Origin: Sinorhizobium glycinis | Lineage (GTDB): Bacteria > Pseudomonadota > Alphaproteobacteria > Rhizobiales > Rhizobiaceae | DNA: 64,000 nt | Assembly (NCBI RefSeq): GCF_001651865.1 | Contig: NZ_LPUX01000064.1 | Location: 186,001-250,000 of the forward strand | Direction: 5' to 3' | Shown: positions 42,886-52,473 of the stretch, piece after piece | How the letters are laid out: each line of letters starts with the position of its first letter | Position numbering within the stretch: the first letter of the stretch is position 1 | Made by a program: the position numbers and the translations under genes | The notes under the pieces: model-generated | Database searches by the model: none | Told to the model about the DNA's origin: nothing | Seen by the model: the letters and a program-made list of their open reading frames with translations, nothing else

Positions 42886-44162
42886 AGCACGCCCGCCTCC
42901 CTTGCGCCGGAAAGCGCAAGTCGCGCCGCGCCGGCCGCCGCCTCCTCGGAGTGCGCCGGCAGGAACGGCACGCCGAGTTTGCGCGCGCGGATTGCCGTCC
43001 AGGCTTGGTTCCCGGCGCCGCCCCCGACGCTACGGACGGAGCGAAGCCGTAGACTGCTGAGCGAGGCGAGCCGCTCATAGGCGAGGCTCTCGACGGCCGC
43101 GACCCCCTCGAAGATCGCCTTCAGGAACTCGCCGTCCTCGGCGGGCCGCGGCGTCATGCGCGGCATGAGCGCGGGATCAGCGATCGGAAAGCGTTCGCCG
43201 GGCTTCGTCAACGGGTAGTAATTGAGACCCGTCTCTGTCGTCGGGTCGATCGCCGCCGAAAGTTCGGCAATCCGCTCGGCGCTGAAATGCGCCGCGAGCA
43301 CGGCTCCGCCGGTGTTGGAGGCACCGCCGGCAAGCCACATGTCGCCGATCCGATGGCTGTAGAGCCCGTATTCCGGGGCAAATAGCGGCCTGTCCGACAG
43401 CATCTTCACCGTCAAGGTGGTACCGAGAGCACTGACGCCGTCGCCCGGCCTGTCGGCGCCCGTGGCCAGGAACGAGGCACAGCCGTCTGTCGTGCCGGCA
43501 ACGACGACCGTCTCGCTCGGTAGTCCGAATGCTTCCGCCGCCGGCGGCGAAATCGTTGCGATCGGCGCGCCCGCCGACAAAACAGCCGGAAGCAGTTCGA
43601 CCTGCGCACCGGTTCGCGCGAGCCAGTCCGGCCAGGATCGGCTCAGCGGATCGTAGCCGGTCTTCAGCGCATTGTTCTCGTCGGTGACGTCGTAAAGGCC
43701 GGTGAAATGACCGGCGAGCCAATCCGCCTGGTGAATGACGCGGAAGACGCCGGGCAGCGATTGAAACGCCTGCAGCTTGGCGAGACCGGAGGTCGTGCCG
43801 TGCGCAGCGCTCTCCTTCGGCGCATGCGCGCCGATGCGGTCGAGAATGGCGAGGTCGGGGACCGGGTCGTTGTACATCAGCGGCGTCGCAAGCGGCGCCC
43901 CGTCGGCCGCAGCCGGCAGCATCGTGCCGGATGTGCCGTCGATGCTGATTGCACGCACGCGCGCCGGCTCGATCGCCGCAAGCGTCTCCAGAAGGGCTGC
44001 CTGCACCGCCTTCCACCAGCCGAGCGGATCACGATGGTCTTCGCAAAAGCCTGCGAGCTTGGCGGCGCCTGAGGCGACGACATTTGCGGCTCCATCCATC
44101 GCAACGGCACGGGCACCCGAAGTGCCCATATCGATGCCGAGGACGAGTCCTTCCCCGCTCAT
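42882..44162 (-). CDS. FGGY-family carbohydrate kinase
   Basis: This 426-residue protein is shorter than the 490-550 usual for FGGY kinases. It has GIDMGTSGARAVAMD as the N-terminal phosphate-binding loop, ISIDGTSGTMLP near residue 95 and a C-terminal ATP region (ALGTTLTVKML near 242, GGASNTGGAVLA near 283). Two more sugar-phosphate enzymes share overlaps with it (ATGA at both ends). It differs from the EryA kinase in the same operon, so a second substrate, such as a ketopentose or ketotetrose, is likely. Related genes in the S. meliloti polyol locus serve pentitol use. Confidence 0.85.
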   Translation of the reverse strand: MSGEGLVLGIDMGTSGARAVAMDGAANVVASGAAKLAGFCEDHRDPLGWWKAVQAALLETLAAIEPARVRAISIDGTSGTMLPAAADGAPLATPLMYNDPVPDLAILDRIGAHAPKESAAHGTTSGLAKLQAFQSLPGVFRVIHQADWLAGHFTGLYDVTDENNALKTGYDPLSRSWPDWLARTGAQVELLPAVLSAGAPIATISPPAAEAFGLPSETVVVAGTTDGCASFLATGADRPGDGVSALGTTLTVKMLSDRPLFAPEYGLYSHRIGDMWLAGGASNTGGAVLAAHFSAERIAELSAAIDPTTETGLNYYPLTKPGERFPIADPALMPRMTPRPAEDGEFLKAIFEGVAAVESLAYERLASLSSLRLRSVRSVGGGAGNQAWTAIRARKLGVPFLPAHSEEAAAGAARLALSGAREAGVL

Positions 44163-45214
44163 TGCAGCACCTGCCCGGCCCGGTTCAGCTGCTGGCGGTA
44201 TTTCTCCGCATCCCAGCCGAGCAACTCGGCGTTTTCGGCATCCGTCAGGTAACGCAGCCGCGCGCTTGCCGGAATGCGCGCGGCCACATCCGAAAGGCAG
44301 CGCGCCATGGCAAGCGCGCCGGCGGTAATATCCTTGAGGACCAGCACTCCCTTGCCCGGAAAGAGCAGCAGCGGCGGGAGGGTCTCTCCGGCCTCAAGAA
44401 AATGCTCTTCGATCGAAAGCGCGGTGTCCTCGGGAGCCGCGATCACCGAGCCCTTGCCGAGAAAGATCACATGGTCGGGATAGAGGCTGCCGCCGGCGGC
44501 GATCCTGCAGCTTTCGAGATCGGTCGCCGCATCATGCAGCCCTTCGCATTCGGGCAGGCGATAGGCGCTGTTGACCGCGAGGCGCGACAGCGCTGGCAGG
44601 TCGGCCGCCGGAGCACTGCGCACGAGGCCGGCAAAACGATCCGAGACATCGACAAGAAGAAGCGCCGCCTCCTCGATCGTATCTGCGGCGACGGCGAGAC
44701 CATGATTGCCCAGCACCAGCACGGCCGTATCCGCGTCGATCCGTTCGCCGATCGCTCTCGCGAGCGGCAGGCCGGGACGGGCGTAAGGGATGAAGGCATA
44801 GGGAATGCCGGCAAGCCTTTCGGCGGCGATGGCAGCGGCATTGGTCTGCACCGCGGCAGCGATCGTCGCCACGCAATGCACATGGATCACCACCTTCTGC
44901 GGCATCAGCGCGTGAACCGTCGTCTCGATCGACGGCCTGAGCCCGGAAAGGTTGAGCTCCTCGATGACGAAGTCCTGGGCCTTCTCCGCCGCCGGATCGT
45001 CCCGGTCCAAGGCGTCGAGCAGAGGGTCGAGCGCGACCGGCACCATGATGTCGCGCTGCCGGGCCTCTGCGAGCCAGAGTCCTGAAGCCTTGATCCAGAG
45101 GGTGTCGCCCTCCTTGATCGAGGTATTGCCGCCTGCGCCCTGGACGAGCTCCGGATCGGCGCCGATCCGCGCCGAAAGATCCAGAAGCGCTTCGAATTCG
45201 GAGCTTCGCAACAT
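44159..45214 (-). CDS. Class II aldolase/adducin family protein
   Basis: The protein is 351 residues from ATG 45214, with AAAGGGG 7 bp upstream; ATG 45232 overlaps the eryB stop but precedes that Shine-Dalgarno. GAGGNTSIKEGDTLWIKASG (residues 27-46), VIHVHCVATIA near 110 with two metal His, and VLGNHGLAV near 167 with the third mark a Zn-dependent class II aldolase. The C-terminal 130 residues are longer than FucA/AraD (about 215), so it belongs to the longer, less studied subgroup. It could cleave a ketose phosphate or act as epimerase. Confidence 0.85.
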   Translation of the reverse strand: MLRSSEFEALLDLSARIGADPELVQGAGGNTSIKEGDTLWIKASGLWLAEARQRDIMVPVALDPLLDALDRDDPAAEKAQDFVIEELNLSGLRPSIETTVHALMPQKVVIHVHCVATIAAAVQTNAAAIAAERLAGIPYAFIPYARPGLPLARAIGERIDADTAVLVLGNHGLAVAADTIEEAALLLVDVSDRFAGLVRSAPAADLPALSRLAVNSAYRLPECEGLHDAATDLESCRIAAGGSLYPDHVIFLGKGSVIAAPEDTALSIEEHFLEAGETLPPLLLFPGKGVLVLKDITAGALAMARCLSDVAARIPASARLRYLTDAENAELLGWDAEKYRQQLNRAGQVLQ

Positions 45215-45228
45215 CGCCTGCCCCTTTC

Positions 45229-46740
45229 TCATGCAGCCGCCTGCTGGCCCTCGAGCCAGCCGCCGAAGGCTCGCTTTTCCGCTTCGCTCATGTGCAGTCC
45301 GTGCTTGGTGCGGCGCTCGAGCAGATCTTCAGCCCTGCGCGCCCATTCTGTCTCGATCAGGAAGCGGGCCTCTCGCTCGCGGAAGAGCCGGCTGAAGGGG
45401 GTGCCGAGTTCCTCGAGCGAATTGGCGCCGCCGATCAGCGCATGGGTCCGCGTGCCGTAGAGCCTTGCATAATGTTTGGCGAGATCGGCCGGCAGCCAGC
45501 GATAGCGGGCGCGAAGCTCCCCGAGGAACCGGTCGAAATCCGCGTCCGCCATGTCGCCGCCCGGCAGATAGGCGCCCGCCGTCCAGGCCGGTCCGATCTT
45601 CGGAAAGAAGGGTTTCAGCCGCTCCAGCGCATGTTCGGAGAGCTTGCGGAAGGTGGTGATCTTGCCGCCGAAGACGGAAAGCAGCGGCGCCTCTCCGTTT
45701 GCCGCATCCAGCTCGAAAATATAGTCGCGCGTCACGGCCGACGGATTTTCGGCATTGTCGTCATAGAGCGGCCGGACGCCGGAGAAGCTCTGGATAATGT
45801 CCGCATCGCTAAGCTGCTGCTTGAAATAGCGGTTCACCGATTTCATGAGGTAGGCGATCTCGTCGGCGTCTGCAGCGACTTCCTCCGGACGGCCGTCATA
45901 GGGAATGTCGGTGGTGCCGATCAGCGCCAGATCGTTCTGATAGGGATTGATGAAGATGACGCGCTTGTCGGGATTTTGGACGAGATACGCCTGCCGCCCC
46001 TCCCAGAACTTCGGCACGACGATATGGCTGCCCTTGACGAGCCGGACGCTGCGGCGGGAATTGAGCCCGGCAACCCGGCCGATCACGTCGTTGACCCAGG
46101 GCCCGGCGGTGTTGACGACGCAGCGCGCCTTGATCTCGGCCTTCGCGCCGGTCTCGGTGTCGGTCGTCTCGACGAGCCAGAGATCGCCGCGGCGTCGGAT
46201 GCTCGTACAGGCGGTGCGCGTCAGAATCCGGGCGCCCCTCTTCTCGGCATCGAGCGCGTTCAGGATGACAAGCCGGGCATCGTCCACCCAACAGTCCGAA
46301 TATTCGAACGCTTTGCGATAAGCCGGCTTGATCGGCGCGCCTTCCGGCGCCGTCCTGAGGTCAAGCGTGCGCGTGCCCGGCAGGCGCTTGCGGCCGCCGA
46401 GATGGTCGTAAAGAAAAAGTCCGAGGCGGACGAGCCAGGCCGGCCGGTCGGCCGGATTATGCGGCAGCACGAAGCGCATCGGCCAGATGATGTGCGGCGC
46501 CGATTGGAGGAGCACCTCGCGCTCGATCAGCGCCTCGCGCACCAGCCGGAACTCGTAATATTCGAGATAGCGCAAGCCGCCATGGACGAGCTTTCCGGAG
46601 CGCGAGCTGGTGCCCTGGGCAAGATCGTCCTTCTCGCAGAGCAGCACGGAAAGACCGCGGCCCGCCGCATCCCGGGCGATGCCCGCGCCGTTGATGCCGC
46701 CGCCGATGACGAAGAGATCGTATGTCCCGGTTTCGCTCAT
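45229..46740 (-). CDS. eryB: Erythritol-4-phosphate dehydrogenase (GlpD-like)
   Basis: The protein is 503 residues from ATG 46740, with GAGG 7 bp upstream. The FAD-binding VIGGGINGAGIARDAAGRGL (residues 11-30) and SSRSGKLVHGGLRYLE near 46 are the GlpD signatures. LVKGSHIVVPKF near 235 and SGVRPLYDD near 318 complete the fold. In Brucella EryB oxidises L-erythritol 4-phosphate to L-3-tetrulose 4-phosphate, passing electrons to quinone. The length matches Brucella EryB (about 502). It is separated from eryA by an extra dehydrogenase gene. Confidence 0.9.
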   Translation of the reverse strand: MSETGTYDLFVIGGGINGAGIARDAAGRGLSVLLCEKDDLAQGTSSRSGKLVHGGLRYLEYYEFRLVREALIEREVLLQSAPHIIWPMRFVLPHNPADRPAWLVRLGLFLYDHLGGRKRLPGTRTLDLRTAPEGAPIKPAYRKAFEYSDCWVDDARLVILNALDAEKRGARILTRTACTSIRRRGDLWLVETTDTETGAKAEIKARCVVNTAGPWVNDVIGRVAGLNSRRSVRLVKGSHIVVPKFWEGRQAYLVQNPDKRVIFINPYQNDLALIGTTDIPYDGRPEEVAADADEIAYLMKSVNRYFKQQLSDADIIQSFSGVRPLYDDNAENPSAVTRDYIFELDAANGEAPLLSVFGGKITTFRKLSEHALERLKPFFPKIGPAWTAGAYLPGGDMADADFDRFLGELRARYRWLPADLAKHYARLYGTRTHALIGGANSLEELGTPFSRLFREREARFLIETEWARRAEDLLERRTKHGLHMSEAEKRAFGGWLEGQQAAA

Positions 46741-46749
46741 CGCCACGCC

Positions 46750-47787
46750 TCAGCACGGGTTGACCGGAGGCAGGCCGGCGATGTAGCGGCGCACCTCCTC
46801 CGCGGCCATTTCCGCTGCATGGGTGACGGTCCTGACCGAAGCGCCGGCGATATGCGGCGTGAGCGTGACGTTGGGCAGCTTGAGCAACGGCCAGTCTTCC
46901 GGCACCGGCTCGATCGCGAAAGTCTCCAGCATGGCGCTCGACAGGTGGCCGCTAACAAGATTCTCGTGAAGCGCCTCGTAGTCGCAAAGCGGCCCGCGTG
47001 CGGTGTTCACGAAGATCGCCCCCGGCCTCATCTTCGCGAAGGTCTCCGCGTTCATCATGTTCCGCGTTTCCGCGGTCACGCGCGGATGCAGCGTCACCAC
47101 GTCCGATCGCGCCAGCAGGTGGTCGAGCGAGACGTGCTCGACTCCGGCGTTGCGGTCCTCGGCGCTCAACTGCACATAGGGGTCATGGACGAGCACCCTG
47201 GTGCCGAAGGCGCGCAGCAGCCTGACGACCCTGGCGCCGATATTGCCGTAGCCGATGACGCCGACGGTCATCTCCGAAAGCTCGCGGCCCGCGCGATCGG
47301 CGCGATAGAGATCGCCCCGCCATTCGCCCCGCCTCAGCGCTTCGTGGCCGACGCGGATCAGCCGCGTCTCGGCGAGAATGGCGCCGATCGTGAACTCCGC
47401 GACGGCGCTCGCATTGCGCCCAGGCGTGTTGACGACCCGCACGCCGGCGTCGCGGGCGGCATCCATGTCGATATTGACCGGACCGCCGCGCGAGACGGCG
47501 ACAAGCTTCAGGTGCGGCAGTTCCGACAGCATCGCCCGCGACAGGGGTGCAAGCTGCGTCACCAGGATCTCGGAGTCGCCGATGAAGTCGATGATCTCGG
47601 CGGGCTGGCCCAGATATTCCTTCAATCCGTCCATGCCCTCGACGGCATAGCCGTGCTCCATCGGCACGTCCGGCCAAGGCTGTTCGAGCATGCGGATCTG
47701 ATGCCCGTCGCCGCAGGCCTCGACGATCTTGTCGCGGAACACATCCGGCAGCATGAACCGGTCGCCGATGATGGCCATCCTCTTCAT
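46750..47787 (-). CDS. D-isomer-specific 2-hydroxyacid dehydrogenase
   Basis: This 345-residue protein is translationally coupled to eryA (ATGA). The NAD site GVIGYGNIGARVVRLL lies near residue 178. Catalytic Arg is in VNTARGPL near 258, Glu in LETFAIEP near 287 and His in LTPHIAG near 310. The family reduces 2-keto acids or oxidises D-2-hydroxy acids. It is not part of the Brucella erythritol pathway, so its place between eryA and eryB suggests either oxidised sugar-acid substrates or detoxification of a by-product. Confidence 0.87.
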   Translation of the reverse strand: MKRMAIIGDRFMLPDVFRDKIVEACGDGHQIRMLEQPWPDVPMEHGYAVEGMDGLKEYLGQPAEIIDFIGDSEILVTQLAPLSRAMLSELPHLKLVAVSRGGPVNIDMDAARDAGVRVVNTPGRNASAVAEFTIGAILAETRLIRVGHEALRRGEWRGDLYRADRAGRELSEMTVGVIGYGNIGARVVRLLRAFGTRVLVHDPYVQLSAEDRNAGVEHVSLDHLLARSDVVTLHPRVTAETRNMMNAETFAKMRPGAIFVNTARGPLCDYEALHENLVSGHLSSAMLETFAIEPVPEDWPLLKLPNVTLTPHIAGASVRTVTHAAEMAAEEVRRYIAGLPPVNPC

Positions 47788-49361
47788 TTCGGTTTTTCCT
47801 GTTGGTCACCCGATCCGGCCGCGTGGGAGAGCGCGTGCCAGACGGGCCTGAGCGCGAGGCGCGACTGTTGGTAGGCGGGGAAGAGCGCATCGTAGCGGCG
47901 GACGAGTTCCGCGTCGGCCGGCTCGGCGGGGCGCTGGTGCGGCCGCACCCAATCGCGGACGCAATCGGCCATCGAGGGATAGATGCCGAGCGAAACGGCA
48001 GCGATCATCGCCACGCCCGCAGCCCCCGCCTCTTCGCGTTCACTGGTCTGGATGCCGGCACCGAGCGCGCCACCGAGGATACGGCGCAAGGAGGCGCTCC
48101 GCGCCGCCCCGCCGGTCAGCCGAATGCATTCGGGGACCGGCCCCATTTCGGCATAGCAATCGCGGGCGGCAAGGGCGAGGCCGTCGAAGACGGCGCGCAC
48201 CATGTCGCCGAAACCGTGGGTGCTCGACAGCCCGACGAAGGAGGCGCGCGCCGAAGCATCGACGAACGGGCCGCGCTCGCCGGCTTCGGAAATATAGGGC
48301 TCGAAGAGCAGCGGCGTGCCCTTGGCCTCCTGCAGCCAGCCATCCACATGGGCGAGCAACTCGCCCTTGGACTTCTCTACCCCCATGCCTTTCAAAACAC
48401 CCCCCGCGATCGAAAGGATCCAGTCGATGTTGAGCGTCGCCGCCATGTTCGACTGCATCTGCGTATAGGTGTTGGGGATCGGCATGCACATGGTGTAGCC
48501 GGTCAGGTCCCGGTTCAGCCGGACGTCCTCGGCGCTCGTCGCCAGACGCATGTGCATGCCGGTCGAGCCGATGATCGAACAGCCGGCGTCGGTGCCGGGG
48601 TCATAAAGCCCCGCCCCGAGCGCCGTGCAGACCACGTCGACATAGCCGAGCACCACGGGTGTTCCGGCCGGAAGCCCGGTCGCCGACGCGGCAGCCTGCG
48701 ACAGCGCGTGATGCGACATCGCCCCGTCGACGATTTCCGGCAGCAGATGCCTCAGTTTTTCCAGGCCGAGGAAGGAAATCACCTCGTCGCAGTATTGGCG
48801 GGTCCGGAAATCGCCGAAGGTGAAGTTCGCCTCCGAGGGATCGGTGGCGCGCTGTCCTGTCAGGTTGAAATAGAGCCAGTCCTTGCAGTGAAATGCCGTC
48901 GTCGCGCCGGCAAGCATTTCCGGCGCATGATCCATCATCCAGCGCAGTTGCGGCCCCTGCTGGCAGGCTGCGAGCCCCGAACCGGTGCGCGCGAAACGCT
49001 CGACATCGCCGCTGTCGCCGCGCAGCCGCTCGACGGTTTCGCTGGCCCGCGCGTCGAGCCATAGCCAGCCCTTGCCGACCGGCTCGCCGTCGCCGTCGAT
49101 CATCCAGGTGCCGTCCCCCTGACCGGTCACCGCGATCGCGGCAACACGGCCAGGGAGGTTCTCGATCCTGGCCGAAAGCTCGACCAGGGTTTTGACTGTA
49201 TCAGACCAGGTGCGGCGCAGGTCCTGAACGCTGCCGGTACGGCCAACTGCCTCATAGGCGTTTGGAACGGCGGCAATCGCGAGCTGCCGGCCGCCGAGGT
49301 CGAAGGCGACCGACTTGATGACCGAGGTCCCCGCATCGATGCCGATCAGGATGTCGCGCAT
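47784..49361 (-). CDS. eryA: Erythritol kinase
   Basis: This 525-residue FGGY kinase has an N-terminal DILIGIDAGTSVIKSVAFDL phosphate loop like EryA, AIAVTGQGDGTWMID near residue 72, and the ATP-side GSTGMHMRLATS near 258 and GGAARSASLRRILGG near 415. The length is close to Brucella EryA (about 520). It phosphorylates erythritol to L-erythritol 4-phosphate. The ATG shares one base with the transporter ATPase stop (TGATG). As the first enzyme gene after the transporter it fits import followed by phosphorylation. Confidence 0.92.
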   Translation of the reverse strand: MRDILIGIDAGTSVIKSVAFDLGGRQLAIAAVPNAYEAVGRTGSVQDLRRTWSDTVKTLVELSARIENLPGRVAAIAVTGQGDGTWMIDGDGEPVGKGWLWLDARASETVERLRGDSGDVERFARTGSGLAACQQGPQLRWMMDHAPEMLAGATTAFHCKDWLYFNLTGQRATDPSEANFTFGDFRTRQYCDEVISFLGLEKLRHLLPEIVDGAMSHHALSQAAASATGLPAGTPVVLGYVDVVCTALGAGLYDPGTDAGCSIIGSTGMHMRLATSAEDVRLNRDLTGYTMCMPIPNTYTQMQSNMAATLNIDWILSIAGGVLKGMGVEKSKGELLAHVDGWLQEAKGTPLLFEPYISEAGERGPFVDASARASFVGLSSTHGFGDMVRAVFDGLALAARDCYAEMGPVPECIRLTGGAARSASLRRILGGALGAGIQTSEREEAGAAGVAMIAAVSLGIYPSMADCVRDWVRPHQRPAEPADAELVRRYDALFPAYQQSRLALRPVWHALSHAAGSGDQQEKPK

Positions 49362-50485
49362 CAGGCGAGCTCCTCTCCATGCGAGATCGCCTCGCCGGTC
49401 TCGCCGTCGAAGACATGCAGGCTCGCAGGCTCGAGGCGGATGCCGATCGGCTGGCCGATCTCGAGCCTTGTCCGATCATGCTCGACCAGCACCAGGGTCC
49501 CGCCGGCGAAATCCGCGGCGATATGCGTCTGATCGCCGAGCCACTGACTGACGGCGACGCGGCCGGTGACACCGTCGGCGCTGCGCTTCACCGCATAAGG
49601 CCTGACGCCGAGGGCCACCCGCTGGCGTTTGGTCAGTGCATCGCGGACCGCATGCGAGAAGTCGGAGGCGGCGTATTCCAGCCGAACGCCGTCCTTGAGG
49701 CCGAAGGCAAGGCGACTTTCGGAGGCGGTGACGCTCGCCTCGAAGACGTTCATCGGCGGCTCGCCGACGAAGGTGCCGGTAAACAGATTGGCCGGCCGCT
49801 CCTTGATCCGCTGCGGCGTGTCGAACTGCTGCAGCACGCCGCCCTCCATGACGGCGATGCGGTCGGCAAGCGCGTTCGCCTCGGTTTGGTCGTGGGTCAC
49901 GAGAATGGCGGTGAGGCCGCGTTCCTTGATGTAGTGCTTGATGCGGCCGCGCAGCACGGCGCGCAATTGCGGCTCGAGCTGCCCCATCGGCTCGTCGAGC
50001 AGGTGCAGGCTCGCATCGCGGATCAGCGCCCGGCCGAGCGAGGCGCGCTGCTGCTGACCGCCGGAAATCGAACTCGGATAGCGGCCGAGAATATCCTCGA
50101 TTTCGAGCAGCCTGGCGATGCTCGCCACCTTTTCGTCGACGGTGCCCTGCGACAGCTTAGAGGCCTTGAGCGCGAAGGCGATGTTCTCCCTGACCGTCAG
50201 CGGCGGATAGAGCGAGTAGCCTTCGAAGGCCATCGCCACGTTGCGGCGAACCGGCGGAAACGTCTGGATCTCCCGGCCGCCGAGCGAGATCTTGCCGCGC
50301 GACACCGCTTCGAAGCCGGCGATCATGCGGAGCGTCGAGGTCTTGCCGCAGCCGGACGAGCCGAGAAGCGCGACGATCTCGCCCTTTCCGACCTGCATGC
50401 TGAGTTTCTTGACGGCATGGACCCCGTAATCGATCGGCCCGTAGAACTTGTCGACCTCCCTGAGCGAAAGTGCGATGTCGGTCAT
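49361..50485 (-). CDS. Polyol ABC transporter ATP-binding protein, catalytic-type subunit
   Basis: This 374-residue MalK/UgpC-class ATPase has a C-terminal TOBE-like regulatory domain (about 240-370). Walker A GSSGCGKTS (42-50), signature ISGGQQQR, Walker B HLLDEP with Glu165, and VTHDQ with His198 are intact. The Q-loop residue is Glu88 (AFEGY) in place of Gln, and the D-loop reads GQLEP. It overlaps the next ATPase by 4 bp. It pairs with 50482-51600, whose own site is degenerate, to drive uptake. The set corresponds to the MptABCDE-type polyol importer of S. meliloti, by context. Confidence 0.9.
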   Translation of the reverse strand: MTDIALSLREVDKFYGPIDYGVHAVKKLSMQVGKGEIVALLGSSGCGKTSTLRMIAGFEAVSRGKISLGGREIQTFPPVRRNVAMAFEGYSLYPPLTVRENIAFALKASKLSQGTVDEKVASIARLLEIEDILGRYPSSISGGQQQRASLGRALIRDASLHLLDEPMGQLEPQLRAVLRGRIKHYIKERGLTAILVTHDQTEANALADRIAVMEGGVLQQFDTPQRIKERPANLFTGTFVGEPPMNVFEASVTASESRLAFGLKDGVRLEYAASDFSHAVRDALTKRQRVALGVRPYAVKRSADGVTGRVAVSQWLGDQTHIAADFAGGTLVLVEHDRTRLEIGQPIGIRLEPASLHVFDGETGEAISHGEELA

Positions 50486-51600
50486 GCCGCTTCTCCGTTC
50501 CGCTTTGAGGCAGGCTCTGAAGGCCGCATCAGCCGGCCGCTTTCCTTGTCGAACAGCAGGGCCGCCCGGCTGTTGACGGCGAGGTGAGCCGGCCCGGTCG
50601 CCGGTCCCGGCGTTCCGGCCGGACGCGACACGAGGACCTCGCGACCGCGCGCCGTCAGCGTCAGGGTGACGGTTTTTTCATTGAGCGGCGTCTCGGCCTC
50701 TACCCTCACCGGGATCGCACCCGTCGCTGACGCTTCGCTGAAGACGATGCTTTCCGGCCGGATACCGAGCACGCAGGCCTTCCCGACGATCTCCGGTCCG
50801 AAGCCCGGCAGGCGAAGGCGGACGCCGGAAAGTTCGGCGAAGGCGCCATCCGGTCCGCGCTGCGGCACGACGTCGAGCAGGTTGATGGTCGGGTCGCCGA
50901 ACAGCCGGGCGATCTCGAGCTCAGCCGGTGTGTCGTAGATGTCCGCCGGCGTCCCGATCTGGCGGAGCTGTCCCTCGAACATCACGGCGATCCGGTCGCC
51001 GAGCGCCATGGCTTCCTTGTAGTCCTGGGTGACGTAGATGACGGTCGCGCCCTGAGCGGCGAGAAGGCGCGGCAGTTCCAGGCGCATCTCGAAACGCAGC
51101 TTGGCATCGACGTTGCGCAGGGGATCGTCGAGCAGTAGCAGCGGCGGCGAGCCGACCAGCGCGCGTGCAAGCGCTGTCCGCTGCTTCTGTCCGTTGGACA
51201 GCGCCTTCGGATGGTGCGTGAGCACGTGGTCGATCTTCAGGAGCTTCGCCACCTTCTCGACCCCGGCAGCGATCGCCTCCTTCGAGAACCTGCGGGCCGT
51301 GAGGGCGCTGGCGATATTGTCGAAGGCGCTCATATGCGGGAAGAGCGCGAAGTTCTGGAAGGCCATGCCGACGCCCCGATGCTCCGCATCGACCTCCGTC
51401 ATGTCCTCTCCGCCGATCAGCACCCGGCCTTCGTCCGGATCGATGACCCCGGCAACGAGCCTCAGGAGTACCGTCTTTCCGGCACCGGACGGGCCGAAGA
51501 GCACCAGCCGTTCGCCATCGGCAACGTCGAGCGACAGGTCGTCGAGGACCGTCTGGCTCTTGTAGCGCTTGACGATGTTCTTCAGTTGCAGTGTCGTCAT
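50482..51600 (-). CDS. Polyol ABC transporter ATP-binding protein with degenerate catalytic site
   Basis: This 372-residue MalK-class ATPase has Walker A GPSGAGKT (36-43) and Q-loop Gln (AFQNF), which are normal. Walker B ends LDDP, so the catalytic Glu is Asp159, and the H-loop is VTQDY with Gln192 instead of His. The signature is LSNGQ rather than LSGGQ. Such replacements usually give an ATP-binding but weakly hydrolysing site. The partner at 49361-50485 retains Glu and His, implying an asymmetric heterodimer. Confidence 0.9.
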   Translation of the reverse strand: MTTLQLKNIVKRYKSQTVLDDLSLDVADGERLVLFGPSGAGKTVLLRLVAGVIDPDEGRVLIGGEDMTEVDAEHRGVGMAFQNFALFPHMSAFDNIASALTARRFSKEAIAAGVEKVAKLLKIDHVLTHHPKALSNGQKQRTALARALVGSPPLLLLDDPLRNVDAKLRFEMRLELPRLLAAQGATVIYVTQDYKEAMALGDRIAVMFEGQLRQIGTPADIYDTPAELEIARLFGDPTINLLDVVPQRGPDGAFAELSGVRLRLPGFGPEIVGKACVLGIRPESIVFSEASATGAIPVRVEAETPLNEKTVTLTLTARGREVLVSRPAGTPGPATGPAHLAVNSRAALLFDKESGRLMRPSEPASKRNGEAA

Positions 51601-51606
51601 CTGCGA

Positions 51607-52464
51607 TTATCCCTTTACCGCACCGAGCGACAGGCCTTCGACGAGGTAGCGCTGGGCGTAGAGTGCGAGTGCGAGCGTCGGCGTGATCGACAATACGATC
51701 GCCGCGGCGATCTGGCCGTATTGGATGCCGGAGGCCGTGACGAAGGCAAGCGCGCCGACCGTCACCGGCTGCTTGTCGGCCGATGCCAGCACCAGGGCGA
51801 AGACGAAATTGTTCCAGGCGAAGATGAAGGCCAGCAGGCCGGCCGCGGCGATCCCCGGCCCTGCCAGCGGCAGGGCGATCTTGCGGAAGGTCGCGAACCA
51901 GGAATGGCCGGCAATACGATAGGCATATTCGACATCGGCCGAGATATCCTCGAAATAGCCGCGCACGATCCACAGGATGAGCGGCAGGCAGATGAGCTGA
52001 TAGACCCAGATCAGTCCGAAATAGGTGTTCGAGAGGCCGAGCCACTGGAAATATTGCGTCAGCGGCAGGAGCACGAGCAAGGGCGGCGCGAAGCGGAAGG
52101 AGAGCAGCGTAAAGGCGATGTCCTCCGAACCCCTGAACTTGTGCCGCGCGAAGGCATAGGCGGCCGGCACGCCGAGGAGCAACGCCACCGCGACGGAGAC
52201 GACCGACAGGAATACCGAATTCCCGAGGTTGCGCATGAAGGCGATGTCGAGCGTGCCGGCGGCGGTCTGCAGCTTGCCGGTGATCAGCGCCGCATAGTTG
52301 TCGAGCGTTGGAGTGAAGACCACCGATGGGGGGATCCTGAGGATCGTCTCGTTCGTCTGGAAGGACATCAGCAGGATCCAGACGATCGGGAACATGAAGA
52401 AGATGACGACGAGCGTAAGCGCGATGCCGCGCAGGATGCGTTCGAGCGGAGACATGGCTTCCAT
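51607..52464 (-). CDS. Polyol ABC transporter permease, MalG type
   Basis: This 285-residue protein has about six membrane segments. The N-terminal region (MSPLERILRGIALTLVVIFF) and the EAA loop, EYAYRIAGHSWFATFRKIAL near residue 180, are typical of MalG-class permeases. It forms the channel with the next gene. Translation starts 9 bp after the MalF-type stop. Confidence 0.92.
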   Translation of the reverse strand: MEAMSPLERILRGIALTLVVIFFMFPIVWILLMSFQTNETILRIPPSVVFTPTLDNYAALITGKLQTAAGTLDIAFMRNLGNSVFLSVVSVAVALLLGVPAAYAFARHKFRGSEDIAFTLLSFRFAPPLLVLLPLTQYFQWLGLSNTYFGLIWVYQLICLPLILWIVRGYFEDISADVEYAYRIAGHSWFATFRKIALPLAGPGIAAAGLLAFIFAWNNFVFALVLASADKQPVTVGALAFVTASGIQYGQIAAAIVLSITPTLALALYAQRYLVEGLSLGAVKG

Positions 52465-52473
52465 CTTGACCTC

